DNA of 64,000 nt from Canna indica (lineage: Eukaryota; Streptophyta; Magnoliopsida; Zingiberales; Cannaceae): assembly GCA_034359265.1 (NCBI GenBank), contig CP136898.1, positions 38,277,501 through 38,341,500 on the forward strand, written 5' to 3'. Below, in pieces: positions 1-10,660 of this stretch. The notes beneath the pieces were generated by a model. The model worked only from the letters and a program-made list of their open reading frames with translations. It ran no database searches and was not told the origin of the DNA. The position numbers were made by a program, and so were the translations under genes. Numbering within the stretch: the first letter of the stretch is position 1; the number at the start of each line of letters is the position of its first letter.

Positions 1-130
1 ACGTCCTTCCTTATCACAAGGGATACACCATTACAAGCCCACCATCTTCGAGATCAGCCTTGACCCATCCTGAGCAATATCCCCGCGAGATTGTCGAGCG
101 GCATCATCACCTCCACCTACAACTGCTTAG
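1..130 (+). mobile_element. Tat-like Gypsy LTR fragment
   Basis: This stretch repeats the middle of the LTR seen at 44,890-45,020 and 16,940-17,060 in the same direction, and at 4,540-4,680 and 45,230-45,360 in the opposite direction. Similarity stops after the stretch cctccacctac near 120. It is a truncated LTR with no coding content. The window edge cuts its left side, so its full extent is unknown. Confidence 0.75.
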
Positions 131-1179
131 ACCCCTTAACAGCCTTCATTCAAAGGTGATAAAAGCAAGAGGTGTGAATTTCACTGAATTTACGGACATA
201 CCATCGAAGAATGCGTGGTCCTCTGTGAGCAGATTGAATGCCTAGTCAGATAATGATAGTATATGTCTCTAAGGAAACTTCTGTTAAGGATAGTTGAATA
301 GGAAGTTGCAACTGCTATTGCAATGCTACTAGTAGCAAAGAAAAGAACCAAAACAAAAATCACACACAAACAAAAGGTTTGTTTACGTAGTTCAGTGACA
401 AAACCTTTCACCTAATATGCGGGGCACTCCTTATAAGTACAATATAAGTCCCTAGAATTTCACACCCGAAATCCGACTACCAGTACTATAGTGAATTGGA
501 AATAACAAAAAAACCTATTTACTATTACAAGAACATACCAACTTGCCTCTCTATGACATCCTAGCCACAGAGTTTCGTCCTCCACACAGTCTTGTGTTGT
601 CATGAGTTATCAGCTCGAAACCATCTTCACTTGAAGATAAGAAAAGTAGATTATTATCGTTCTTCACTCAGTAGTCTCAACTCCTCTCAATAACTAGCAA
701 TGCAGTGTTTGCACATGGAGAGAGTTGTAGATCATATCTTCTTATCATAATTTATATGTGACTACTGAAAGAGATGAATCAATGTTGTTATAGCTATTTG
801 TTTAATAAAACCATTAGTTTAACAACCAACAGTCATCGGTTCAAAACAAATAATCAACGCTTAACTCATAGACAATAAAGAGAATTATCATTAATAATGC
901 AGACTAAGAGTCATCATCTCTGTAGGAAACAAAAAGTCTTCGCAGTTGAAATTGTCCTCAATGCAAGCAGAACTTCTCTTAGTTGTTAGAGAATTAACCT
1001 GGAGTACTTTTGCCAAATATAGCCAATCTCATAAAGTGCCAACACTAACAGAGAATGTCATTTGGACCACTACATCCGGCATGTCCGGAGTCGCAATCGA
1101 AGCTGATGGAGCCACCGATGACATCGAAGTCCTAGTAAGACACCACCACCTGACGACACAAATAACCACGATGACTCTA
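131..1179. other. Non-coding, probably old LTR and Gypsy remnants
   Basis: No supported gene. About 340-420 has the look of a Copia LTR end (an acgtagttcagtgac stretch), but I found no second copy in the window to prove it. From about 1,040 rightwards the sequence drifts into the spacer before the Gypsy protease. The short open frames here have no recognisable domain. Confidence 0.4.
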
Positions 1180-1757
1180 GGATTGAGCAACCTCATCCCG
1201 ACATCTGGGGGGTGATCGACTACATTACAGGAGGATTTGCCGGAGAAAGTAGTACTGAAACACAACCATCCCGGGCTATCATGACTATCAACGATGTGAC
1301 TCGATCACAGGGGCTACACACGCTCGCCATGGTAATATCTTTCTATGATACTGACTTTTGGGGAATTGACAGGAGTTTACATGATCCAATCATTATTTTT
1401 CTAATCACTACTGGTTTCCTTGTCAAGAAAGCCTTGGTACATCAGGGAAGTTCAGCCGACGTCCTCTTCTACGCAACACTCAAAAAGATGAGTATCAGCA
1501 AAGATTCACTACACCCGTACCATGGAGAACTTGTCAGTTTATCAGGAGATCATATGGACGTCAAAGGCTATTTATGGTTGGCCACAACGTTCGGCTCCCA
1601 ACCAGTAACAAGAACAATAAACATATAGTTCCTCCTCGTCCATTGCGTAAGTCCCTATCACATGATCTTGGGCCGACCTTCTTTGAATAACTCAGGAGCC
1701 ATCGTATCGACCCCCCCCCCCCCCCCACCTCTCCGTCAAGTTCCCTATCTCGGAGAT
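1180..1757 (+). pseudogene. Gypsy aspartic protease fragment
   Basis: The frame from about 1,212 reads IDYITGGF, then HDPIIIFLITTGFLVKKALV and GSSADVLFY. This is the region around the retropepsin of Tat-like Gypsy polyproteins. After a stop near 1,627 another frame continues with SPYHMILGRPSLNN, the conserved second half. The catalytic Asp expected just before QGSSAD is His here (VHQGSSAD), so the enzyme would be dead. A homologous copy is at 37,780-38,500 (+), and the end of another at 52,167-52,377 (-). The fragment ends at a Copia LTR at 1,763. Confidence 0.8.
1711..1726. repeat. Poly-C tract, 16 C
   Basis: Sixteen consecutive C bases lie inside the protease remnant and throw the frame. 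The length could be mis-called in an assembly. Confidence 0.9.
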
Positions 1758-1762
1758 AGAGG

Positions 1763-2540
1763 TGTTGTTCAAATACCCACACTAGAAGGAGGGTTGAATA
1801 GTGTGTGATCAAACTCTAGCTTCAATTTTCGTATTTTCGATCTTAAGCTACTTAATACAATAACTTAAGTTCTTTGAGTATGAATGATATGGATGATAAG
1901 CTAAGCACAATAAATAAGTAAATAAGCAAGTAAGAATCAGTGCAAACAAGAACAATATATAATGGTTCGACCAACCCGCCTACTCCGCTACATTGGCTCA
2001 TCACCAAGGATTTCTAACCTTAACACTTTATAGATGAAATATTTTCTTAAGAATACAATGAGAATTTAGTTCTCAACCCTTTGAGAATACCCCAATGCCT
2101 ATTCTCTAGCAAAACAAATCTCTACCACAACACCAATGGTGTTTCACAAGCATACCTTGCAAGCTAGCTTATCAAATCAACACAACAAGATGAAAACACA
2201 ATAAAAGAGCAGTAAATGTAAAACAAACTTGTTGTGCTCCTTTCTCCGGCCTTCTAAACTTCCAACGCCTCAAGAAGATGAAGAGCTTTGCCTTGAGAGG
2301 ATTGAAGATTGAAGACCACTACTTGAGAGTGTAGAATTGAGAACTAGGACTTTAGATTACTCTTTAAAAGCTCAAACACTTTAGGATTTGCTCAAAGAAT
2401 AGTTAGGGACAAAGGAAGGCCAGTTTGGGAGCTTATATAAAGATCCCAAGGGTAGGATTCCAACAAGCTCAACGGGTAGAAATTCAAAATAGAACCATTG
2501 GGGGCATTTTGGAAATTCTGAAAAGTACATATACGTTCCA
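1763..2540 (-). mobile_element. Copia LTR, family A, reverse orientation
   Basis: The left end TGTTGTTCAAAT is the reverse complement of the end of the LTRs at 20,962 and 33,772. Similarity follows through the stretch with two-exon-like spacing of conserved words (for example the ggttcgaccaacc region near 1,960 and the tttgagaataccc region near 2,090). It weakens near 2,430-2,500, where a TATA-like cttatataa and an aacgggtagaaa word are still shared. No partner LTR or TSD was found, so this is a solo or truncated LTR. Confidence 0.75.
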
Positions 2541-2544
2541 GTTT

Positions 2545-2790
2545 CCGAGATGTTTCGGGATGTTTCGAAATGTTATAACATCACATCCGGGCTATTCTAG
2601 AATGTGACAATATCTCATCTTGGATATTTCAGAATGTTACAACATCCCATCCGAAATATTTCGGAATGTTACAACATCTCATCCCTCTAATTCGGGATAT
2701 TCCGAAATGTTACAACATCCCATCCGAGATATTCTGGTATGTTCTGGAATATTACAGCATCCCATCCGGGATATTTCGGGATGTTACAAT
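2545..2790. repeat. Minisatellite of ~32-bp units
   Basis: About seven copies of a unit containing atgttacaacatcccatcc followed by a half-palindromic atttcgga. Most units are 32 bp. Two are expanded to about 41-42 bp by an extra ~10 bp. Two short open frames cover the array but are only a consequence of it. Confidence 0.9.
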
Positions 2791-4018
2791 TGTTGGGATA
2801 GGAATTGAAAATGCGGCAGAAATATCAATTTAAAAATTTAAACTATTCCGAATAAAACGATCTACTTTAGCAATTTTTAAGGAATTCAATCTGTGAGTAG
2901 AATGAGAAGATATACCTTATACTGCGGATGGTATAGCTGCTTCTATCCCCATTTCAAGACTCACACACGCACGTCCTCCAATGTACGTCCACACCAAGCG
3001 CCTCGCAACAAAGGGGCAGCGAACACCGGGACTCGTTGTGGCTCAACGGAGAGGATATCTCAATCCCGAGACACACCAAGGTGAAGCTGGCCTTCGTTGT
3101 CCTTCTTGGACTCCTTCACGAGGGTGAAGTAGGCGACACACCCAAGAAGAAGACACCTTCGATTTGGCTTCGCAAAAATCGGGGATGGAAGATCTTGATG
3201 GCCGGCCACCCATGGAGATCAAGAGGAGATCTTTGAAGTCTTTCTCTTCAAGAAGCCTCTCAAGAATCCAATCCTTAATCTTCTCCAAGATGAATAACTA
3301 ATTTGCTTAACCCCCTTGAAGCATGTTAGGCCACCTATTTATAAGGGGCATAGGCAGCTACCAAGGTATACCCGGCCCCCCTTTAAAACCTCTCCCCAAA
3401 ATTCAAAATTCCAAGGTTTGCCTCCAATGCAATTATTTATATTTAATTCAAACACAATTAAATTCAAATAAATATAAATTTTAATTTATCTCCATAAATT
3501 AAGAGCCTATGATAATTATCTAAATAAACCAATCCCCTAAATAATAGGTAAGAGGTTCATCTAAATTATTTAAATTCCTATTAATTAATAGAATTATGAT
3601 TTATCTCAAAAATCATATATCCATTAATTTTATGATTTATCTCCACAAATCAATTTCTATTAATTAGGATTTATCCAAATAAATTAATTCCTAATTAATT
3701 AGTTAGGCTCATGGTTAGAGACTAATTTTTCCACCATGTATACTTGATTCAAAATCAAATTGTATTTAATTCATAATTAAATACAATCCCCGTCAAGTGG
3801 TTAATTAAATATTTAATTCATAATTAAATTTAATCAACCACATAAAATATTATTATGTGACAATCCCTATAATTTAAGGATGCCCTATAAATTAGGGCTA
3901 CCGAGGAACTCCTTTCTCGCGCATTCGTTCCTATAGAAAATGTCTTTCCTATTATGCCCGTAAACGAGATCCGTGATCAAGTTGCAGCATGTCCATGCTA
4001 CTACTAAATTAATTAAGA
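2791..4018 (-). mobile_element. Unclassified LTR (Copia-like), reverse orientation
   Basis: Read on the - strand, the segment ends in CCTATCCCAACA at 2,791. Before that come a long AT-rich U3-like half (3,420-3,900, rich in ttaattaa words) and a GC-richer half (2,940-3,260). This is the usual composition of a monocot Copia LTR. No PBS, partner or clean TSD is visible, and the right boundary is set only by where Gypsy integrase resumes. There is no host gene in it. Confidence 0.45.
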
Positions 4019-4450
4019 ATGCCCATGTCGCATTCTCAGAATTTTCTCAACTACCCTGAATCCTTACACAGCTCACGCATCAGTTGGTCGTTCCACAAAT
4101 GGGGCACAGACATCCTCGGTCATTTTCCCCTAGCACTTGGGCAATTCAAGTTCTTGGTCATAGCAATCGACTACTTCACCAAGTGGATAGAAGCTAACCC
4201 CTAACAACGATTACAATAGATATAGTCCAAAAGTTCGTCTAGAAGAATATCATCTGCAGATTTAGAATACCATGAGAATTCGTTAGTGACAACGGGACTC
4301 AATTCATAGATCGACGATTCTGAGAGTTCTGCTCGGACCTCGGCATCAAACAACTCTTCTTATCTGTTGAGAACCTGCAAACAAATGGCTCAGTTGAAGC
4401 AGCTAACAAAGTAATCTTAACTGGGTTAAAGAAAAATCTTGACCTACAAA
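4019..4450 (+). pseudogene. Gypsy integrase core fragment
   Basis: Reads FHKWGTDILGHFPLALGQ then KFLVIAIDYFTKWIEANP, the first catalytic Asp region of the integrase core. A stop follows at 4,202. Other frames continue with the second Asp region (SLVTTGLNS) and the NGSVEAANKV-like end. At least two frame disruptions make it non-functional. It runs directly into an LTR of opposite orientation, so it is rearranged debris. Confidence 0.8.
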
Positions 4451-4842
4451 AGACACTCTGACGCTCAAGTTAGTGGGACTCAAAGGTGGAGGTAATAAAA
4501 ATGGAACTTGGATTATCTGATGCGTGTTGTATATTTATTGCAAGTGGAGGTGATGACGTCGCCTGATAATCTTGCGGGGATATTGCTTAGAATGGGTCGA
4601 GATTGATCCCAAAGATGACAGACTTGTAATAGTATATCTCTTGTGATAAGGAAGGACTTGGATGTCTTTGTATGATCGGGTGGAGAACCCGGGGTTGAGC
4701 TGTCTAGTCTGGCTCGAGTTAGGCTTTGAAATATGACCGGGTGAAGCCCCCAGGGTAAAGCCATTTGGTTTGGCTCGAGCTGGGTTGTGGGGCGCTGCTG
4801 GGTCTAATTCGATCAGGCCCAATAGCTCTAGTCCAGTCCACA
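4451..4842 (-). mobile_element. Tat-like Gypsy 3' LTR, reverse orientation
   Basis: Reverse complement of the LTR at 44,776-45,194, starting (on the - strand) with TGTGGACTGGACTAG at 4,842. The distal ~90 bp of the LTR are missing at 4,451, where it abuts the + strand integrase piece. A polypurine tract (agctcggggg on the - strand) lies just outside, at 4,843-4,853, marking this as the 3' LTR of a - strand element. Confidence 0.8.
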
Positions 4843-5630
4843 GCCCCCGAGCTCGATCAGAGTCTAAGGACCGTGTGCCGAGCTCTAAGTGATGTCGGCC
4901 TTCAACCTCGGTTGGTCACTTGTAGGGTGCACGGCTTCTTATGTGACTCTTCGATATCCGAGCCGGATGTGATACTTGTGTGAGAGGGGAAGGTGCTTTT
5001 CCAAATATTTGTCATACGTACAGTAGATATAGTTTGTCAGGAAAGTAATTATAAGTAGAAAATTTAGTAGGCAGTTTCTGAGGCATCCGAGCACTAGCTG
5101 TGATGGGACGTGATTCCGCCTTTGAAAGAACTGCCCATTGGAGAGACGGTTTATGTTTTGGATCTATAAATAGCCCCCTATATGTTGTGTGTATTGTCAA
5201 TCATGGAGTGGGATGTTTCGAAGATCACCATATGTCCAGGGTTTTTTGTTTTGTTGGTGATTGGTTCGTCGCTCGCCGTGGGTCTATACCATCGGGCTTA
5301 AAGATGAAGGTAGGAGACGGGATTTCGACCATTGGTCTGTACCATTGGGCTTACAACAAAGCCATCTCCACGGTTCAGGCATCGAGGGAGGCGTCGTGCT
5401 CTTTGGCTGATTAGGACCTTGTCTATGGTCCTAGATTTGCCAAGCTAGGGCTTTCACTCCTCTCCTCCTTTCCCTTCAACTCCCGAGTTGCGGGAGGTTC
5501 CCCGTGAATAGGATGATATGTGGGGTTAAACTTGGTAACATGACTGCTGGTCAGAATATTTGTAAGGTTCCAGAGAGGAGTATATTTTATTTGATGTGCT
5601 CTTTGGGAGCTCTATCTTTATGGCTTGTTG
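4843..5630 (-). mobile_element. Gypsy 3' non-coding region
   Basis: Matches 45,540-45,982 plus 47,620-47,700 of the - strand element there. It contains no credible protein. The open frame at 5,100-5,414 is not conserved in the other copies. A strong TATA-like motif (TATAAATAG, 5,165-5,173) is on the strand opposite to the element's own genes. Confidence 0.65.
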
Positions 5631-6130
5631 GCTGCTTCAGCCAGGTCGAGTTGGTGTTCGACGGATAAAAAGATCGAGTTGTCGGATGCCGAGGTCCGAG
5701 CAAAATTCTTGAAATCGGTGATCTGTGAACTGTGTCCTGTTATCGCTGACGAGCTCACACGATATTCCATACATGCAAACGATATTTTTCCAAACAAACT
5801 TCTGAACTTTGTCAGTCACATTTACCCTGGCGCTGGGAGAATGGGGCGAGGAGGTCGATGCCCCCACTTGTGGAATGACCAGCTGGTATTCGAGCTGTGT
5901 AGTGGCTCGGGGTGTTGTTGTGAGATTTTAGAGAATCTTTCTTTGACATTTGTCATATTTTTTAACATAGAGGTTGTAGTCTACCTTCATGCTTGGCCGG
6001 ATCGAAGTAGCCAGTTCGGAGTATTTTGGCGGCCAAGGACCTTCGTTTGATGTGGTTGCCACAGATGCCGTCATAGACTTTTGACATTATGGTGGCTACC
6101 CCAGGTTGGGCGACACATTTGAGGAGAGTC
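5631..6130 (-). pseudogene. Gypsy integrase fragment
   Basis: On the - strand, 5,867-5,637 reads KFVWKNIVCMYGI, then SDNRTQF with the second catalytic Asp, and REFCSDLGI-like residues. The part up to 6,130 matches the integrase N-terminal region at 49,640-49,990. Pieces are deleted and frames are shifted. It belongs with the LTR at 4,451-4,842. Confidence 0.75.
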
Positions 6131-6254
6131 ATCCTAACTTGGGTGTCGGAGTGTCTTTTGTAGGTCCCCTTCCCTCTCCTCCCCCCCCTCGCGCCGGCGT
6201 TGAACTAGACACGGAGATACATCAGATCGGACCGGAAGACCCCGACTCTCATAC
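6131..6254 (+). mobile_element. Gypsy LTR terminal fragment
   Basis: About 120 bp matching the last part of the + strand LTR (the cctaacttgggtgtcgg to gactctcatacagg stretch; compare 45,070-45,190). It is joined on the left to - strand integrase and on the right to + strand pol, so the locus has been shuffled. Confidence 0.65.
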
Positions 6255-6563
6255 AGGAACATGTACATTCTTTATTTATCTTTACTCACTAACTTTGATA
6301 GTTGCGTGATTCAGCACATACACCGAAAAGAAAAGAGCCGAGCCGACTTGCTATCCAAAATCGCTAGTACAAAAAATCCTCAAAATAACAGGTCGGTCAT
6401 TCAGCAAGTCCTCAGACATCCGAGCATCCAACCAGTCGATACCTCGGCCGAGATCCAAACAGTCGAACAAAGCACAGACTGGAGAACCCCTTACATAAAC
6501 TACCTCAGACGAGGTGAGATCCCGGAACACAATTCCAATCGAGGTAATTTTTTTAAAAAATGA
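6255..6563 (+). pseudogene. Gypsy RNase H to integrase linker fragment
   Basis: The frame from 6,300 reads IQHIHRKEKSRADLLSKIAS and continues to SVIQQVL and TPYINYLRRGE. This is the end of the RNase H domain and the spacer before integrase in Tat-like elements. The same spacer is on the - strand near 50,140-50,320. It ends at the unique DNA upstream of BRI1. Confidence 0.75.
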
Positions 6564-7009
6564 CAAGTTTCTAAATGTATCATCGCCAATGAGACAATAC
6601 AAATAGTTATTTCTTATTTTTTACATTTTCGAATATTTTTTAATTTTGTCTCATTGAAGATAAAATATTTTTTATTGTATAAATGAATATATTTTACATT
6701 AGTTAGCTGATTGGAAATAAATATAGGAATATAGTATAAATTACATATTGATTGATTCAATTCGATCGCAAACATTGATGTCTCTTTCTTCGAATTCATG
6801 AAAGTTTAAAAAAAATGAGCACTGCTGACTTCTTACCCTAGATGATATAAATAATAAATCTCGAGAACAACAACTTCAATTACAAATTCACTTACTTGCA
6901 TAATAATAAATAAATAAAGAAAGAGATGCGAAATGGAGACGAGATCACTTACTCGCATAATAAATAAATAAAAGCTAGCTGTAAGTGAAGGTGGAATAGG
7001 GCACACGCT
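6564..7009 (+). promoter_or_regulatory. BRI1 upstream region
   Basis: About 450 bp of AT-rich DNA between the last retroelement fragment and the transcribed part of BRI1. It has two related AT blocks (gcataataataaataaataaa near 6,898 and gcataataaataaataaaa near 6,954). The second is a possible TATA region. CACACG at 7,002-7,007 is the complement of the BZR1 binding core CGTGTG. The transcription start is not known, so these roles are inference. Confidence 0.5.
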
Positions 7010-7273
7010 ATGCGACCCCACCCACACCGCCGCACAGCTGTTGGTCCTTCTCTTCTCTTCGCTTCTCCCTTGAGCCAACCTTCTCTTCTCTTCTCCTCGT
7101 TAAATGACTCACCCTCTTCCTCACTCCCATCCTTTTCCACTCTCCTCCTTTCCTTCTCCCACCTCCTCGCTTCGCTTTCTCCCCCCTCCCATTCCGTTCA
7201 GCTGAAGCTACCTCCTCCTTCCTCTAATGGCGGAAACCGTCCTATGAAGAAGAGGAAGAAACTGCAGCCAACC
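7010..7273 (+). other. BRI1 CT-rich leader (probable 5' UTR)
   Basis: The reading frame of BRI1 stays open back to an ATG at 7,010. However, the codons to 7,243 are a run of CTT/TCT/CCC giving a Ser/Pro/Leu-rich peptide with no counterpart in the family. Pyrimidine-rich leaders are common in plant receptor kinase genes. ATGs at 7,010 and 7,244 are alternative starts. Confidence 0.6.
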
Positions 7274-10200
7274 ATGAGAACGAAGCTTCCCCTTTCCTCT
7301 TCCTCCTGCTCCCTCCGCTTTCTCTTCCTCTTGTTGTTCCTGGCCTTCTTCGGATCCGCCGAAGCTGGCGACTACGAGCTACTCATGGCCTTCAAGAGCT
7401 CGATCCATGACCCCCAAATCCTGCAGAGCTGGACCACCCAATCGCCCTGCTCCTTCGCCGGAGTCACCTGCGGCGCCGGCGGACGCGTCGTCGCCGTCGA
7501 GCTCCGGGATGTCGCCCTCAACGCAGACTTCCGCGCCGTCTCCTCTTCGCTCTTGGCCTTGGGGAGTCTCCAGAACCTCACCCTCCGCGCCGTTAACCTT
7601 ACCGGAACCCTCGCTGATGCTGGCGGCTCACGCTGTGGTGACTTGCTCTCCCAGCTCGATCTCTCCGGCAATAGTGGCCTCCGTGGATCCATCGTCGACG
7701 TCCACGCCCTCGATGCGGTTTGCGCAGGGCTGAAGTGGCTCAATCTCTCCGGCGACTCCGTGGGGAATCTTCCTACCTCTGGAGCTGATGCGGCGGCGTT
7801 CAAGCTCGAAGAGCTCGACCTTTCCTTCAACAAGGTCTCCGTCCCGGACCTGCTGTGGCTGCTCTCCGGCCTCGGCAGCATCCGCCGCCTCGACTTGGTC
7901 GGTAACCGAATCAACGGCGGAATCCCGGCGATATCCAACTGCTCCGCTCTTCAGCACCTGGACCTCTCCGTCACCGGCCTCTCCGGCGAGCTTCGCAAAG
8001 GGGTCCTCGGCGGCTGCCAGAGCTTGCTCTACCTTAATCTCTCTTCCAATCACCTCGCCGGTACTCTCCCTTCCGATCTCTCCTCTTGCACTTTATTGAC
8101 CTCCGTTAGTCTGTCCAATAATAACTTCTCCGGTGAGCTCCCGATGGACGCCTTCACCTCCATGCCCAACCTCAAGATCCTGGAGCTCGCCTTCAACTAC
8201 TTCAGCGGCAACCTCGGAGACTCGATCGCGAAGCTGCCCCTCCTGGAGGTGCTCGACCTCAGCTCCAACAACTTAACGGGTTCCGTTCCCTTGGTGCTTT
8301 GTCCTAGTCCCGGCTTCAGTTTGAAGGAGCTCTACCTGCAGAACAACCAGCTCACCGGCAGCATCCCGGAATCGCTGAGCAATTGCACCAATCTCGTCTC
8401 CCTGGATCTCAGCCTCAATTACATCAGCGGAACAATTCCAGCTAGCTTGGGTTCCCTCTCCTCCCTTCGCGATCTCATCATGTGGCAGAATTCGCTGGAG
8501 GGCGAGATCCCGGCGGAACTATCCAATGTCCAGACCCTGGAGAACCTCATCCTCGACAATAATGGTCTCACAGGGACGATTCCGGCGGGGCTCGGCGACT
8601 GCACCAATTTGAACTGGATTTCCTTGTCAAGCAACCGGCTGAGCGGTCCCATCCCTTCCTGGATCGGCCAGCTTCGCAATTTGGCCATTCTTAAGCTCGG
8701 GAACAACTCCTTCTCGGGTCCCATCCCGCCGGAGCTCGGCGATTGCAAGAGCTTGATCTGGCTCGACCTCAACAACAACCAGCTCAATGGGTCCATTCCC
8801 CCCGCCCTGGCCCAGCAATCTGGGAAGATTGCTGTGGGCTTGGTCACCGGCAAGCGCTACGTGTTCCTGCGCAACGACGGGATCACCAGTGAGTGCCGCG
8901 GGACAGGCAACCTGCTGGAGTTCGCCGGGATTCGGCCAGAGGACCTCAACAGGCTGCCGAGCCACCGGTTCTGCAACTTCACCAGGGTCTACATGGGCAG
9001 CACCCAGTACACCTTCAACAACAATGGCTCCATGATCTTTCTCGACCTCTCTTTCAACCAGCTGAGCGGCGAGATCCCCAAAGAGATTGGGGACATGTAC
9101 TACCTCATGATCCTCAATCTCGGCCACAACATGTTCTCTGGTTTGATCCCTTCCGAGCTTGGCAACCTGCGGTTCGTCGCAGTATTGGACCTTTCTCATA
9201 ATGCCCTCGATGGTCCAATCCCCTGGTCCTTCTCTCGCCTCGCCATGTTATCCGAGATCGATCTCTCCAACAATAAGCTCAATGGCACGATACCGGAGTT
9301 GGGTCCGCTGCCGACATTCCCGCCGAATCGGTACGAGAACAATTCTGGCCTCTGTGGACTGCCTCTCCCGCAATGCAAAGGTAATGCCGGCGCTGACGAG
9401 AGCAACCAGCGTCAGAATACCCGTCGCCGAGGAGCCTATGTGGCCGGAAGTGTCACGATCGGAGTATTCATCTTCCTGTTCTGCTTTTTTGGTTTTATCA
9501 TAATCGTAATTGAGAACCGAAAAAGGCTGAGGAAGGAGAAGGGGTACAGCAATCATTCGAGAGACATCTACATTGATGGCAATTCTTTCTCCGGCACCGG
9601 CATCTCTAATTGGAGGCTCGCCATCACAAAGGAGACCGTGGTGATCAACCTTGCCACATTCGAGAAGCCTCTCATGAAGCTCACACTAGCAGACCTCGTC
9701 GAGGCTACGAACGAATTCCACAATGACAGCCTAATTGGCTCCGGCGGATTCGGCGATGTTTACAAAGCGCAGCTTAAGGACGGAAGCATGGTGGCCATAA
9801 AGAAGCTAAAGCATGTCAGCGGACAGGGCGATCGCGAGTTCACCGCAGAGATGGAGACCATTGGAAAGGTGAAGCACCGCAACTTGGTCCCTCTTTTGGG
9901 CTATTGCAAGGTGGAGGAAGAGCGGCTCCTGGTGTACGACTACATGAAGTACGGCAGTCTCGACGATGTCTTGCACAAGAGGAACAAGGGCGGAATGAAG
10001 TTGAATTGGGCGGCGCGGAGGAAGATTGCGGTGGGCGCGGCGAGAGGCTTGGCGTTCCTCCACCACAACTGCATCCCCCACATCATTCACAGAGACATGA
10101 AGTCGAGCAACGTTCTCCTCGACGAAAACTTGGAAGCGAGGGTGGCCGATTTCGGAATGGCCCGGCTGATGAATACAGTGGACACGCACCTGAGCGTCTC

Positions 10201-10660
10201 CACGCTCGCCGGCACGCCGGGCTACGTGCCGCCGGAGTACTACCAGAGCTTCAAGTGCACCGCCAAAGGCGACGTGTACAGCTACGGCGTCGTCTTGCTG
10301 GAGCTTCTCACCGGGAGGCAGCCGACGGATTCGCCCGAATACGGCGACAACAACAACCTGGTCGGCTGGGTTAAGCAGCACCCGAAGCATCGAATCAGCG
10401 ACGTGTTCGATCCGGAGCTGTTGAGGGACGATCCAAGCGTAGAGCTTGAGCTAAGAGAGCACCTCAAGATCGCATTCGCCTGCGTCGACGACAGGTACAT
10501 GCGGCGGCCGACAATGCTGCGGGTGATGGCCATGTTCAAGGAGATTCAGGCGGGTTCCACCGTGGACTCTTCCAATTCCACAGCCCCTCCGATCTCGGTG
10601 GACGATGCATTCAGCGAAGAGGATCACATGAGCTTGAAGGAATGCAAAGAAGAGAAATGA
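7274..10660 (+). CDS. BRI1: Brassinosteroid receptor kinase BRI1 (LRR-RLK)
   Basis: Plasma-membrane receptor that binds brassinosteroid with a BAK1/SERK co-receptor and starts BZR1/BES1 signalling. From this start it is 1,128 residues, close to rice BRI1. Visible in order: hydrophobic signal peptide (about 1-31), N-terminal cap with paired Cys ([10 protein letters not shown], ~58), a long run of LxxLxLxxNxLxGxIP repeats, the ~70-residue island domain (~517-584) that forms the hormone pocket, the last repeats, a second Cys pair ([10 protein letters not shown], ~693), one membrane helix (~723-749), a juxtamembrane segment and the kinase. The kinase has GSGGFGDV at 822, VAIKK Lys843, HRDMKSSN with Asp941, DFG at 959, and an activation loop [13 protein letters not shown]. 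The tail ends KECKEEK. BRI1 genes are normally intronless, as here. Start 7,274 is chosen because A at -3 and the short basic n-region suit a signal peptide. 7,244 would add 10 residues. No frameshift or stop is seen. The island and post-island sequence fit BRI1 better than the BRL1/BRL3 paralogues. Confidence 0.96.
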   Translation: MRTKLPLSSSSCSLRFLFLLLFLAFFGSAEAGDYELLMAFKSSIHDPQILQSWTTQSPCSFAGVTCGAGGRVVAVELRDVALNADFRAVSSSLLALGSLQNLTLRAVNLTGTLADAGGSRCGDLLSQLDLSGNSGLRGSIVDVHALDAVCAGLKWLNLSGDSVGNLPTSGADAAAFKLEELDLSFNKVSVPDLLWLLSGLGSIRRLDLVGNRINGGIPAISNCSALQHLDLSVTGLSGELRKGVLGGCQSLLYLNLSSNHLAGTLPSDLSSCTLLTSVSLSNNNFSGELPMDAFTSMPNLKILELAFNYFSGNLGDSIAKLPLLEVLDLSSNNLTGSVPLVLCPSPGFSLKELYLQNNQLTGSIPESLSNCTNLVSLDLSLNYISGTIPASLGSLSSLRDLIMWQNSLEGEIPAELSNVQTLENLILDNNGLTGTIPAGLGDCTNLNWISLSSNRLSGPIPSWIGQLRNLAILKLGNNSFSGPIPPELGDCKSLIWLDLNNNQLNGSIPPALAQQSGKIAVGLVTGKRYVFLRNDGITSECRGTGNLLEFAGIRPEDLNRLPSHRFCNFTRVYMGSTQYTFNNNGSMIFLDLSFNQLSGEIPKEIGDMYYLMILNLGHNMFSGLIPSELGNLRFVAVLDLSHNALDGPIPWSFSRLAMLSEIDLSNNKLNGTIPELGPLPTFPPNRYENNSGLCGLPLPQCKGNAGADESNQRQNTRRRGAYVAGSVTIGVFIFLFCFFGFIIIVIENRKRLRKEKGYSNHSRDIYIDGNSFSGTGISNWRLAITKETVVINLATFEKPLMKLTLADLVEATNEFHNDSLIGSGGFGDVYKAQLKDGSMVAIKKLKHVSGQGDREFTAEMETIGKVKHRNLVPLLGYCKVEEERLLVYDYMKYGSLDDVLHKRNKGGMKLNWAARRKIAVGAARGLAFLHHNCIPHIIHRDMKSSNVLLDENLEARVADFGMARLMNTVDTHLSVSTLAGTPGYVPPEYYQSFKCTAKGDVYSYGVVLLELLTGRQPTDSPEYGDNNNLVGWVKQHPKHRISDVFDPELLRDDPSVELELREHLKIAFACVDDRYMRRPTMLRVMAMFKEIQAGSTVDSSNSTAPPISVDDAFSEEDHMSLKECKEEK

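Noticed and set aside
2545..2790. Regular 32-bp repeats resembling a CRISPR array
   Set aside because: Units are contiguous without unique spacers, and the surroundings are plant LTRs.
5100..5414. 104-residue + strand frame MMGRDSAFERTAHW...
   Set aside because: Lies in a Gypsy 3' non-coding region and is interrupted in the homologous copy at 45,690-45,980.
8627..10390. Long - strand open frames (190 and 194 residues) opposite BRI1
   Set aside because: Shadows of the GC-rich BRI1 codons; no domain and no independent support.
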